A DNA stretch of 64,000 bases from NCBI RefSeq assembly GCF_016907815.1, contig NZ_JAFBCQ010000001.1, forward strand, positions 248,001 to 312,000, read 5' to 3'. The stretch is from Microbacterium aurum. GTDB taxonomy: Bacteria > Actinomycetota > Actinomycetes > Actinomycetales > Microbacteriaceae. The notes under the pieces are model-generated. The model made no database searches. It had not been told where the DNA came from and worked only from the letters and a program-made list of their open reading frames with translations. The position numbers and the translations under genes were made by a program. Positions 15,243 through 22,809 of this stretch are shown piece by piece (the first letter of the stretch is position 1; each line of letters starts with the position of its first letter).

Positions 15243-15661
15243 TCGCGCTCCCGCAGCGCCCGGTAGCGGCGCTCGTTGCGCGTCGCGCCGCGCGTGTACA
15301 GCACCGCGAAGACGACGATCGCCGGGTAGAACGCGAACGCGTGCAGCAGCCACGACACCGGCACGCCCGCGAGCGTCCATCGGTCGAGTTCAGGGATGAG
15401 GGCGACGGCGAGGGTGAGCGCGACCACCACGACGACGAACCCCGCGACGGCGCCGAGCGCGAGCCGCAGCTGCGACCGCCGCAGGGCGCGGTCGTACACG
15501 GCATCCGCCTCGTCGAACGCGCCGGGCGACGCCGACGCGGGGACGGGGACGGAGCGCGTGACGGGGCGACGGATGCCGGGACCTCGCGGCGGCGACGGAT
15601 CGGCGCTGACGCGCACCCGCTGCGGCACGCGCGGCGGCACCCGCCGCGGCGCGTCGCTCAT
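15239..15661 (-). CDS. Small membrane protein preceding the symporter
   Basis: A 140-residue protein. The first 50 residues are Pro/Arg-rich and polar (PRRVPPRVPQRVRVSADPSP). Two membrane helices follow (LRLALGAVAGFVVVVVALTL and SWLLHAFAFYPAIVVFAVLY) and a charged C-terminus. Two-helix proteins of the DUF485 type commonly precede ActP-like symporters and are thought to assist or regulate them; the position here is the same, although the sequence is not a clear DUF485 match. Both ends overlap neighbouring genes by four bases (ATGA, GTGA), so all four genes are translationally coupled. Confidence 0.8.
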   Translation of the reverse strand: MSDAPRRVPPRVPQRVRVSADPSPPRGPGIRRPVTRSVPVPASASPGAFDEADAVYDRALRRSQLRLALGAVAGFVVVVVALTLAVALIPELDRWTLAGVPVSWLLHAFAFYPAIVVFAVLYTRGATRNERRYRALRERE

Positions 15662-16386
15662 CGTCCCGCCTCCCGTGCGCGCACGAGCGCCTCACGGACC
15701 GCCGGCAGCATCCGCCGGCTGACGGGGATCGTCGCGGGCACGGTGCCGACGAGGACGATCGCGGGCTCCGCGCCGCTCAGCCGCGCCTCGGCGATCGCTC
15801 CGACGGCGACGAGGTACGAGCGGTGCACGCGGACGAAGCCGTGCGGCGCCCACCGCTCCTCGAGCTCGGAGATGGGCGCCCGGATGAGGTGCGCGCCGTC
15901 GTCGGTGTGCAGCCGGGAGTAGTCGCCCTGCGCGTGCACCCAGCGCACGTCGCGGCGGCGCACGAACCGCACCGCCTGGCCGACGGTGACCGGCAGCAGC
16001 TCATCGTCGCCGTCGGCGCCGGCCCCCGCCAGCTCGATCGCGCGGTCGACGGCACGGCGCAGCCGCTCGGCGCGCACGGGCTTCAGCAGGTAGTCCACGG
16101 CGCGCACCTCGAACGCGTCGACGGCGCGCGCGTCGTCTGCCGTGACGAACACGATCGCCGGCGGTGCCGCCAATCCCCTCATCGCGGCGGCGAGCGCGAA
16201 GCCGTCGAGCCCCGGCATGTGGATGTCGAGGAACGCGACCGCCACGGCCCGCTCGGCCAGGTGCCGCAGCGCGTCGGCGCCCGAGCGGGCCTGCACGATG
16301 TCGCCGATGCGCGGATCGGCCCGCAGCAGGTGCGCGAGCTCCGCCAGGGCCGGCGCCTCGTCGTCCGCGATGAGCACGTCGATCAT
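15658..16386 (-). CDS. LytTR-family response regulator
   Basis: A 242-residue regulator. Receiver domain 1-120: acidic pocket DVLIADDEAP (Asp8, Asp9), phospho-acceptor Asp54 in VAFLDIHMPGLDGF, switch FVTADD and Lys in DYLLKPVRAERL. The C-terminal LytTR DNA-binding domain runs from about residue 135 (PVTVGQAVRFVRRRDVRWVH, GDYSRLHTDDG, FVRVHRSYLVAV). LytTR proteins bind pairs of imperfect direct repeats upstream of their targets. It overlaps the kinase gene by four bases. By analogy with BtsR/YpdB it probably activates the symporter and the nearby cstA on a carboxylate signal. Confidence 0.93.
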   Translation of the reverse strand: MIDVLIADDEAPALAELAHLLRADPRIGDIVQARSGADALRHLAERAVAVAFLDIHMPGLDGFALAAAMRGLAAPPAIVFVTADDARAVDAFEVRAVDYLLKPVRAERLRRAVDRAIELAGAGADGDDELLPVTVGQAVRFVRRRDVRWVHAQGDYSRLHTDDGAHLIRAPISELEERWAPHGFVRVHRSYLVAVGAIAEARLSGAEPAIVLVGTVPATIPVSRRMLPAVREALVRAREAGR

Positions 16387-17714
16387 GCGCCGGCTCCCGA
16401 CGTGTCGAGCGCGTGCTGCGGCTGCGACTTCGGGATCCGCATCCGCACGAGCGTCCCCGCTCCGGTGTTGGTCTCCACGACGAGGCCGCCGCCGGGGCCG
16501 TACAGCTGCCGCAGCCGCGTGTCGACATTGCGGATGCCGACGTGCGCGCCGTCGGCATCCGTGTTCAGCAGCGCACGCAGTTGCTCCGGATCCATTCCGA
16601 CGCCGTCGTCCTCGACCGTGATCTCGGTGTGCGTGGCGTCGTCGCGCGCCTCGATGCGGATGCCGCCGCCGCGCTCCCCGGGCTCGAGCCCATGTCGCAC
16701 GGCGTTCTCGACGATCGGCTGCACCGACAGGAACGGGATGACCGTCGACAGCGTCTCGGGCGCGATCCGCAGCGTCACGGCGAGGCGATCGCCGAAGCGA
16801 GAGCGCTCGAGCTCGAGATAGGAGTGGATGCTGCGCAGCTCCTCGGCGAGCGTCGTGAACTCGCCCTGGCGGCGGAAGGAGTAGCGCGTGAAGTCGGCGA
16901 ACTCGAGCACCAGCTCGCGGGCGCGGGCCGGGTCGGTCGTGATGAACGAGGCGATCGCGGTGAGCGCGTTGTAGATGAAGTGCGGCGAGATCTGCGCCCG
17001 CAGGGCGCGCAGCTCCGCCTCGGCGAGCGCGGTGCGCGACGCGTCGAGCTCGCCGAGCGCGAGTTGGGCGGCGCACCAGTCGGCGACCTCGGCCACCGCG
17101 CGGACGAGGGCGGCGCGCACCGGGGCGGCGAAGGCGACGAGGACGCCCGCGAGTGCTCCGTCGACGACGATCGGGGCGGCCGCGGCATCCCCCGCGCCGG
17201 GACCGCCGGCGCCGGGACCGCCCGCGCCGGGACCGCCCCCGCCCGGGACGCCCGCGTCCGCGCCCGCATCGGAACCCGCGCCCTCGTCCGCGCCCGCACC
17301 GCCGGCGCCCGCGCCACCCCCGCCCGGGCCGCCGGCTCCCGCGGCCTCGCCGGCGCGGAGGACCTGCCGCCGGCCGGTCTCCACGACACGCGCGGCGACC
17401 CGGCGGGCGGCCGCCTCGTCCACCGGACCGTCGGCGGCGACCACCCGTCCGTCCTGCACGAGGGCGACGGCGGCCGATCCCAGCAAAGTGCGGAGGTGCC
17501 GCGCCGCCCGGCCGACGTCATCGGCGCCGAGCCCGCCCCGCAGATGCACCGCGGCCAGACCCGCCTCGTGCAGCGCGCGGTGGGCGGCCTGCTCGGCGTC
17601 GCTGCCGAGGTCAGCGCCGCCGCGGCCCAGTCGCCGCGCCAGCAGCAGCAGGATGACGAGGCCGGCGCCGCCCGCGACGCCGAGCACGGCGGCGAGGACG
17701 ACGGCATCGGTCAC
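16383..17714 (-). CDS. LytS/BtsS-type sensor histidine kinase with Gly/Ala-rich insert
   Basis: A 443-residue kinase. One N-terminal membrane helix (VVLAAVLGVAGGAGLVILLLL), a GAF-like region, then the HisKA_5 segment LRAQISPHFIYNALTAIASF whose H in SPHF-x-YN is the phospho-acceptor of the LytS family, and an ATPase domain (VQPIVENAVRHGLEPGERGG, VEDDGVGMDP, GIRNVDTRLRQLYG). Residues about 125-180 are an almost pure Gly/Ala/Pro insert (GAGGPGGGGAGAGGAGADEG onward) inside the GAF region, encoded partly by 15-base tandem repeats (17194-17238). It has only one membrane helix, unlike multi-helix LytS, so it probably senses an internal metabolite. Confidence 0.9.
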   Translation of the reverse strand: MTDAVVLAAVLGVAGGAGLVILLLLARRLGRGGADLGSDAEQAAHRALHEAGLAAVHLRGGLGADDVGRAARHLRTLLGSAAVALVQDGRVVAADGPVDEAAARRVAARVVETGRRQVLRAGEAAGAGGPGGGGAGAGGAGADEGAGSDAGADAGVPGGGGPGAGGPGAGGPGAGDAAAAPIVVDGALAGVLVAFAAPVRAALVRAVAEVADWCAAQLALGELDASRTALAEAELRALRAQISPHFIYNALTAIASFITTDPARARELVLEFADFTRYSFRRQGEFTTLAEELRSIHSYLELERSRFGDRLAVTLRIAPETLSTVIPFLSVQPIVENAVRHGLEPGERGGGIRIEARDDATHTEITVEDDGVGMDPEQLRALLNTDADGAHVGIRNVDTRLRQLYGPGGGLVVETNTGAGTLVRMRIPKSQPQHALDTSGAGA

Positions 17715-17754
17715 GGTGCCAGCCTAAGCAGTCCCCTGCCGCGGGCATCGGTCC

Positions 17755-18039
17755 TCAGCAGCACCGCGCGCCGGGGTTGTGGTCCTGGTCGTCCATCCGC
17801 TGCCGCCAGAACTCGCGCTCGGTGGGCACCGGCGCGCCGGGGTGGTGGCGAGCCTGATGGGCGACATACGTCGCGTAGGCGCTGTCGCCCATCAGACTCG
17901 TCATGTACCAGCGGATGCCGCGGGCAGCCCGCGTGAGGTGCGCGCCGAGCCGTGTGGCGAACTCCTTCGATCGGGTGCGCACAGTCCCGGATCCGGCCGG
18001 ATCGGCCGCATCGGTGTGCAGATCGAAGGAGTCAGCCAC
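17755..18039 (-). CDS. YbdD/YjiX (DUF466) family small protein with translated inverted repeat
   Basis: A 94-residue protein. Residues 35-94 match the YbdD/YjiX family: ARGIRWYMTSLMGDSAYATY, then VAHQARHHPGAPVPTEREFW and the C-terminal RCC. This family is nearly always next to CstA-type transporters and is thought to assist them. The first 30 residues (MADSFDLHTDAADPAGSGT...) are encoded by a long inverted repeat (17954-18039) and are not part of the family; its start GTG lies in one arm. An internal start after the repeat cannot be excluded. It follows cstA on the same strand by 12 bases and is surely co-transcribed. Confidence 0.88.
   Translation of the reverse strand: MADSFDLHTDAADPAGSGTVRTRSKEFATRLGAHLTRAARGIRWYMTSLMGDSAYATYVAHQARHHPGAPVPTEREFWRQRMDDQDHNPGARCC
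17954..18039. repeat. Long inverted repeat, AACTCCTTCGAT family, copy inside ybdD
   Basis: Arms GTGGCGAACTCCTTCGATC (17954 on) and GATCGAAGGAGTCAGCCAC (to 18039) enclose about 40 bases with further short palindromes (GGATCCGGCCGGATC). The whole element is translated as the N-terminus of the YbdD-like protein. Related copies are at 31715-31796 and, with diverged arms, 31985-32064. Confidence 0.85.
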
Positions 18040-18051
18040 GGCCGCCGCCCC

Positions 18052-20337
18052 TCAGTGCCCGCGGTGGGCGAGCTCGCGCCGCTCCTCGGCGAGGATCGGC
18101 TCCCACTGCTTCTCGAGCTCGCGCTCGGGCTTGGTCGGGATGAGCCCGGCCGGCGCGTACCGGCGCGAGGGCACGGGGGCGTCCTCGGTGTTCTCGCCGC
18201 CGCCGGCGCGGATCGCCTTGATCGTCACGACCGACGCCGCGATGATCACGATGATCGCGAGCACCACGAAGATGATCGACAGCGTGCCCTGCACCGCGGT
18301 GTTGCGGATGACGGCGTTCACGACCTCGGGCGTGCCGAGCGAGCCGTCGCCGGCCGCCTGCGCGGCGCGGTACTTCGCGTTGTTCGCCCAGTATCCGATC
18401 GCCGGGACCGGCGAGAAGATCTTGTAGGCGGATGCCGTGATCGTGATGACCGCGGTGAACACCATCGGCACGGCGATGATCCACAGCCACTTCACGTAGC
18501 TCGGACCGCGCTTGGCCACGATCGCCATGACCACGGCGAGCGCGATCGCGGCGAGCAGCTGGTTGGCGATGCCGAACAGCGGGAAGAAGGTGTTGATGCC
18601 GCCGAGCGGGTCGGTGACGCCGAGGATGAGGATCGTGCCCCAGCCGGCCACCATGATGGCGGTGCAGATCCAGACACCCGGCCGCCACGTCACGTCGCGG
18701 AACTTCGGCACCCAGGCGCCGATCGAGTCCTGCAGCATGAAGCGCGCGACGCGCGTCCCGGCATCCACCGCGGTCAGGATGAACAGCGCCTCGAACATGA
18801 TGGCGAAGTGGTACCAGAACGCCATCAGGGCGGTTCCGCCGAGGAACTGGTGCATGATGTGCGCGAGTCCGAGGGCGAGCGTCGGCGCGCCGCCGGTTCT
18901 CGAGACGATCGACTCCTCGCCCACGTTGGCGGCCGTGGTCGTGAGCATCTCGGGGGTGACATGCACCCCGGTCAGGCCCAGCGAGTTCACGAACGCGACG
19001 GCGCCCTCGACGGTGCCGCCGGTCGCGGCGGCCGAGGCGTTCATCGCGAAGTAGATGCCCTGGTCGATCGACACGGCCGCGACGAGCGCCATGATCGCGA
19101 CGAACGACTCCATGAGCATGCCGCCGTACCCGATGAAGCGGGTCTGCTTCTCCTTCTCGATGAGCTTCGGGGTGGTGCCCGAGGCGATCAGCGCGTGGAA
19201 GCCCGACAGAGCGCCGCAGGCGATCGTCACGAACAGGAACGGGAAGAGCGGTCCGGCGAACACCGGGCCCAGGCCGTTCTCGCCGAAGATCGTGACGGCG
19301 GGCACGGAGATCTCCGGCCGCACCAGCACGATGGCGCCGGCGAGCATGACGATGACGCCGATCTTCATGAACGTCGACAGGTAGTCGCGGGGGGCGAGCA
19401 GCAGCCACACCGGCAGCACCGCGGCGATGAAGCCGTAGATGATGATGCCGACGGCGATCGTGGTGCGGTCGAGGTGGAAGATCGCCTGACCCCATTCGGT
19501 GCCGGCGACCCAGCCGCCGCCGACGATCGCGAACATCAGCAGGACGAAGCCGATGAGCGAGACCTCGGTGACCTTGCCGGGGCGCAGGTAACGCAGGTAC
19601 ACGCCCATGAACAGGGCGATCGGGATCGTCATCGCGACCGAGAACACACCCCACGGGCTCTCACCCAGGGCGTTGACCACGACGAGCGCGAGGATCGCGA
19701 CGATGATCAGCATGATGAGCAGCGACGCGATGATCGCGGCCGTGCCGCCGATCCGGCCGAGCTCCTGACGCGCCATCTGGCCGATCGTGCGGCCGCCGCG
19801 GCGCATCGAGAAGAACAGCACCGTGTAGTCCTGCACCGCGCCGGCGAGCACGACGCCGACGATGATCCAGATCGTGCCGGGGAGGTATCCCATCTGCGCC
19901 GCGAGGACGGGGCCGACAAGCGGTCCGGCGCCGGCGATGGCGGCGAAGTGGTGGCCGTACAGCACGCGGCGGTCGGTGGGGACGTAGTCCTTGCCGTCCG
20001 AGCGGACCTCGGCCGGAGTCGCCCGCCGGTCGTCGGGGCGCGTGATGTAGCGCTCGATGACCTTCGAGTAGAACCGGTAGCCGATCAGGTAGGTGCAGAC
20101 GGCCGCGAAGACGAACCAGATCGCGTTGACGGTCTCGCCGCGCACGATGGCGAGCATGACCCACGCGAGGCCGCCGAGCAGCGCGATCGCCACCCACAGG
20201 ACGATCTTCGGCCAGGTCCAGCGGCTGGCCTCGCGCTCCTGCTCGTCGGTGACGGCGACCGGGGGAAGGGACGGGTCGGTGACGATCTCGGGATCGTCGG
20301 CCACGGCGGAACCGCGGCGTGATGAAGGTGCACTCAT
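18052..20337 (-). CDS. cstA: CstA-family carbon-starvation / pyruvate transporter
   Basis: A 761-residue polytopic membrane protein with about 17 helices. CstA hallmarks include YGHHFAAIAGAGPLVGPVLA near residue 125, GAVQDYTVLFFSMRRGGRTI, TIACGALSGFHALIASGTT and HQFLGGTALMAFWYHFAIMF. Members CstA and BtsT of E. coli import pyruvate (and peptides have been reported for CstA). The start ATG 20337 gives a hydrophilic N-terminus. The companion ybdD follows. The kinase/regulator/symporter operon lies just downstream on the same strand, 40 bases after ybdD, suggesting the whole set belongs to one carboxylate-scavenging regulon. The 190 bases up to the divergent acetyltransferase hold its promoter; no operator recognised. 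Confidence 0.95.
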   Translation of the reverse strand: MSAPSSRRGSAVADDPEIVTDPSLPPVAVTDEQEREASRWTWPKIVLWVAIALLGGLAWVMLAIVRGETVNAIWFVFAAVCTYLIGYRFYSKVIERYITRPDDRRATPAEVRSDGKDYVPTDRRVLYGHHFAAIAGAGPLVGPVLAAQMGYLPGTIWIIVGVVLAGAVQDYTVLFFSMRRGGRTIGQMARQELGRIGGTAAIIASLLIMLIIVAILALVVVNALGESPWGVFSVAMTIPIALFMGVYLRYLRPGKVTEVSLIGFVLLMFAIVGGGWVAGTEWGQAIFHLDRTTIAVGIIIYGFIAAVLPVWLLLAPRDYLSTFMKIGVIVMLAGAIVLVRPEISVPAVTIFGENGLGPVFAGPLFPFLFVTIACGALSGFHALIASGTTPKLIEKEKQTRFIGYGGMLMESFVAIMALVAAVSIDQGIYFAMNASAAATGGTVEGAVAFVNSLGLTGVHVTPEMLTTTAANVGEESIVSRTGGAPTLALGLAHIMHQFLGGTALMAFWYHFAIMFEALFILTAVDAGTRVARFMLQDSIGAWVPKFRDVTWRPGVWICTAIMVAGWGTILILGVTDPLGGINTFFPLFGIANQLLAAIALAVVMAIVAKRGPSYVKWLWIIAVPMVFTAVITITASAYKIFSPVPAIGYWANNAKYRAAQAAGDGSLGTPEVVNAVIRNTAVQGTLSIIFVVLAIIVIIAASVVTIKAIRAGGGENTEDAPVPSRRYAPAGLIPTKPERELEKQWEPILAEERRELAHRGH

Positions 20338-20529
20338 CGGATCTCCTCACAGGGCGCATCATCGCGCCGCACCAGAGTAAGAAGGGCGACGTCCGGGTGT
20401 CGGGGCGGAGTGCGCACGATGCGACGAACGGCGCCGATGGCGCGACAAGCGGCATCCGCCCCTCCCTCCCTGGCGGAACAGAAGCCCGCGCGCTTACGTT
20501 GGAGACACACACCGACGGAGGGAGCCGAC

Positions 20530-20904
20530 ATGGCCGACGAGGTCCGCATCGTCCGCAACGACGACAAGCACCGGTACGAGGTGATCGTCGACGACACGGT
20601 GGCAGGGTTCACCGAATTCGAGGCGGATGCCGAGGGCAGGCTCGTCTTCCCGCACACCGAGATCGACCCGGCGTTCGGGGGCCGGGGCCTCGGCTCGACC
20701 CTCGTCGGCGGAGCGATGGCCGATGTCGCCGCGCGCGGCGAGACGGTCGTGCCGGTGTGCCCGTTCGTCGTGAAGTACCTGCAGAAACACGAGGTCCCGG
20801 GCCTGGAGGTCCGGTGGCGCCCGCGCGACGTCGAGACAGCCGACGCCGCACCGCTGGAGGATCGGCTGCCCGGCGACGAGGGCGTCGGGACCATGCGGGG
20901 ATGA
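20530..20904 (+). CDS. GNAT-like N-acetyltransferase (Gtn/YjdJ type)
   Basis: A 124-residue protein starting at ATG 20530 behind GGAGGGAG. It has the short one-domain acetyltransferase layout of the DUF4326/COG2388 group: a strand pair RYEVIVDDTVAGFTEFE, LVFPHTEIDPAFGGRGLGST containing the acetyl-CoA pyrophosphate loop (GGRGLGS), then VVPVCPFVVKYLQKHE with the conserved C-P-F motif. These enzymes acetylate small amines or proteins of unknown identity. The last 25 residues are polar and extend the usual length of about 95. Its stop overlaps the pirin start (ATGA). Confidence 0.9.
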   Translation: MADEVRIVRNDDKHRYEVIVDDTVAGFTEFEADAEGRLVFPHTEIDPAFGGRGLGSTLVGGAMADVAARGETVVPVCPFVVKYLQKHEVPGLEVRWRPRDVETADAAPLEDRLPGDEGVGTMRG

Positions 20905-21866
20905 CGAGACTCGACGCGGGGCCCGAGACTTTCGAGGCGCCGGCCGTCTGCGACGGCCCGCGGGCCTTGCTGCTGGAGGCGCGCGAGGTGCCGCTCGGCG
21001 GCGTCCGCGCGATGGAGGTGCACCGTAGCCTCCCCCAGCGGGAGCTGCCGATGGTGGGCGCCTGGTGCTTCCTCGACCGGTTCGGGCCGCAGGTCGCGAA
21101 GATGCGGGTCGAGCCGCATCCGCACATCGGCCTGCAGACCGTGACGTGGCCCTTCGTCGGCGAGGTCCGGCACCGCGACGCCCTCGGCAGTGACGTCCTC
21201 GTCCGGCGCGGGGCGCTGAACCTCATGACCAGCGGGGCGGGCATCGCGCACTCGGAGTACTCCGTCGGCGAGGATGCCGTGGCGTTGGACGCCCTGCAGC
21301 TGTGGGTCGCTCTGCCCGAGACGCGGCGCCACGGGGCGCCCGCCTTCGAGCGGCACGAGGATCTCCCCGTGGTCGAGCTCGGCGACGGCGCCACTGCGAC
21401 CGTCGTCGTGGGCGCCTTCGCCGGGGCGACCTCACCCGCCGCGATGTACACGCCGATCGCGGGGGTCGAGGTGCGCATCCCCGCTGGAGGGCGGGTGCTT
21501 CTGCCGCTGGAACCGGCGTGGGAGTACGCCCTCGTCGGGGTCGACGGCGCACCGATCGTGTCGACCCCTGAACCGGTGACCCTGGCCGACCAGAGCCTGC
21601 TGTATCTCGGCATCCGTCGCGATGAGATCGAGGTCCGCGCCGAGCGCGAGAGCACCCTGTTCGTCCTCGGCGGCGAGCCGTTCGAGGCGGACATCGTCAT
21701 GTGGTGGAACTTCGTCGGCCGCACCCACGAGGAGATCGTCGCCGCGCGCGAGGACTGGGAGGCCGGCGCGCCGCGATTCGGTCACGTGGTCGGTCACGGC
21801 GCCGAGCGCATCCCCGCTCCGCCGTTGCCCGCCGTGCGCCTCACGCAGCGCCGGCGGCGGGGCTGA
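20901..21866 (+). CDS. Pirin family protein
   Basis: A 321-residue bicupin. The pirin N-terminal cupin is visible, with metal-binding residues in EPHPHIGLQTVTWPF (two His) and GAGIAHSEYS (His and Glu), and the C-terminal cupin (VYIPAG-like region MYTPIAGVEVRIPAGGRV) ends with MWWNFVGRTHEEIVAAREDW, a standard pirin signature. Bacterial pirins can act as quercetin 2,3-dioxygenases or modulate metabolic enzymes; substrate here is unknown. It is co-transcribed with the acetyltransferase by a four-base overlap. Confidence 0.92.
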   Translation: MTRLDAGPETFEAPAVCDGPRALLLEAREVPLGGVRAMEVHRSLPQRELPMVGAWCFLDRFGPQVAKMRVEPHPHIGLQTVTWPFVGEVRHRDALGSDVLVRRGALNLMTSGAGIAHSEYSVGEDAVALDALQLWVALPETRRHGAPAFERHEDLPVVELGDGATATVVVGAFAGATSPAAMYTPIAGVEVRIPAGGRVLLPLEPAWEYALVGVDGAPIVSTPEPVTLADQSLLYLGIRRDEIEVRAERESTLFVLGGEPFEADIVMWWNFVGRTHEEIVAAREDWEAGAPRFGHVVGHGAERIPAPPLPAVRLTQRRRRG

Positions 21867-21922
21867 CGCGCGGACGGGTTTTCACGGCCGGACCGGCGGA
21901 GGCGGGCGGCTACGCTGGATGG

Positions 21923-22480
21923 GTGGCCCGACACACGCTCCTCTCGACGCGCGTGCTGCTCGTGTGCGCGGCGATCGGGGTCGCGACGGGCATCGTCGGC
22001 GGCATCGCCGGCATCCTCACGCCGTTCATCCTCGCCTCGCCGCTGGCCATCGCCTACGGCTTCGTCCTCGGCGCGCACGTGCTGCCCGGCATCGTCGCGC
22101 AGGAAGTGCTGCGGATGCCGCTCGTCGCGATCCTGACCCACGTGCTCGCGGCGCTCGTCGCGACGGCGTTCAACCCGGCGTGGGCGCTGCGGTTCATCGG
22201 CACGGCGCTGCTGTTCGGCGCGATCCAGGAGGGCGTGGCCGCCCTCACCCGCTACCGCGCCTGGGGGCCGTGGCGCTTCTTCATCTCCGCCGTGATCATC
22301 GGCGTCATCGTCGCCGTCGCGGTGTTCTTCGCGGCGCACCTGAGCGCGTTCGCGCCGTGGGCGCAGGTGGCCTACCTCATCCTGTCGGTGCTCGGCCCCG
22401 TGGCGTGGACGGCGCTGGGCCTCGGCATCGGCGCCTCGCTGCGGCGAGCGGGCGTCGCCCGGCAGACCGCCGCGCGCTGA
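21923..22480 (+). CDS. ECF transporter S component (YkoE-like), first
   Basis: A 185-residue membrane protein from GTG 21923 with five to six helices: LLSTRVLLVCAAIGVATGIV, AIAYGFVLGAHVLPGIVAQ, LVAILTHVLAALVATAF, FISAVIIGVIVAVAVFFAAH. The size, the N-terminal helix with AAIGVATG and the overall layout are those of substrate-binding S components of energy-coupling factor transporters, closest to the YkoE type. A second, related protein (sharing CAAIGVATG) is at 26441-27007 after the ATPase and T genes. It is separated from the ATPase gene by a 329-base gap holding a hairpin and an iron-box-like site, so it may be transcribed separately. Confidence 0.82.
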   Translation: MARHTLLSTRVLLVCAAIGVATGIVGGIAGILTPFILASPLAIAYGFVLGAHVLPGIVAQEVLRMPLVAILTHVLAALVATAFNPAWALRFIGTALLFGAIQEGVAALTRYRAWGPWRFFISAVIIGVIVAVAVFFAAHLSAFAPWAQVAYLILSVLGPVAWTALGLGIGASLRRAGVARQTAAR

Positions 22481-22556
22481 CGCCGGCCGGCGGTGCGGCG
22501 GCGGGGCGTGGGGGGCGGCGTGGACGCACCGGCGTGGGCGCAGCGGCGTGGGCGCC

Positions 22557-22637
22557 AGATTCCGAGGAGAAAGCCGCATTCCGAGGACCGGATGCCGGGG
22601 TTCGCTCCTCGGCATCCGTCGTCTCCTCGGAATCCGT
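22557..22637. repeat. Long inverted repeat, ATTCCGAGGAG family, in a 329-base gap
   Basis: Outer arms AGATTCCGAGGAGA (22558 on) and TCTCCTCGGAATCC (to 22635); inner arms ATTCCGAGGACCGGATGCC and a near-complement CTCCTCGGCATCC. The gap 22481-22809 holds this element, a GC-rich run without a gene (GGCGTGGG-type and GGGCGGGGC-type repeats), the iron-box-like site at 22757 and the start region of the ABC gene. As in the other families, two modules are nested in one hairpin. Confidence 0.8.
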
Positions 22638-22756
22638 CAGGGCGGGGCGCCAGGGCGGGGCGCCGGGGGCGTCGAGAGTGCCGGGGCGGCGAGGATGCCG
22701 AAGCGGCGAGGCGGCCAGGGCGGGGCAGGGTCGGCGGCGCAATGTTGGCGCGGAAC

Positions 22757-22775
22757 TTAGGCTCAGCTAACCTAA
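22757..22775 (+). promoter_or_regulatory. IdeR/DtxR-like iron box
   Basis: TTAGGCTCAGCTAACCTAA matches the 19-base DtxR/IdeR consensus (TTAGGTTAGSCTAACCTAA) at 16 positions, including the full right half. It lies 35 bases upstream of the ECF ATPase gene. Fe(II)-loaded IdeR/DtxR bound here would repress the A-A-T-SIP-S operon when iron is plentiful. The siderophore-interacting protein inside the operon supports an iron function. Confidence 0.75.
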
Positions 22776-22809
22776 GGTGACTCCTCTGTTCTGACCGCTG
22801 GGACTTCCC

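Noticed and set aside
12394..15504. A 1036-codon open frame on the minus strand covering more than the GH3 gene
   Set aside because: Only the part from the ATG at 13590 codes for the hexosaminidase; the upstream part is antisense-frame sequence across the symporter gene with Arg/Gly-rich composition.
17779..20322. An 847-codon open frame on the plus strand opposite cstA
   Set aside because: Its product is a His/Asp/Arg-rich shadow typical of high-GC genes; cstA on the minus strand has full family motifs.
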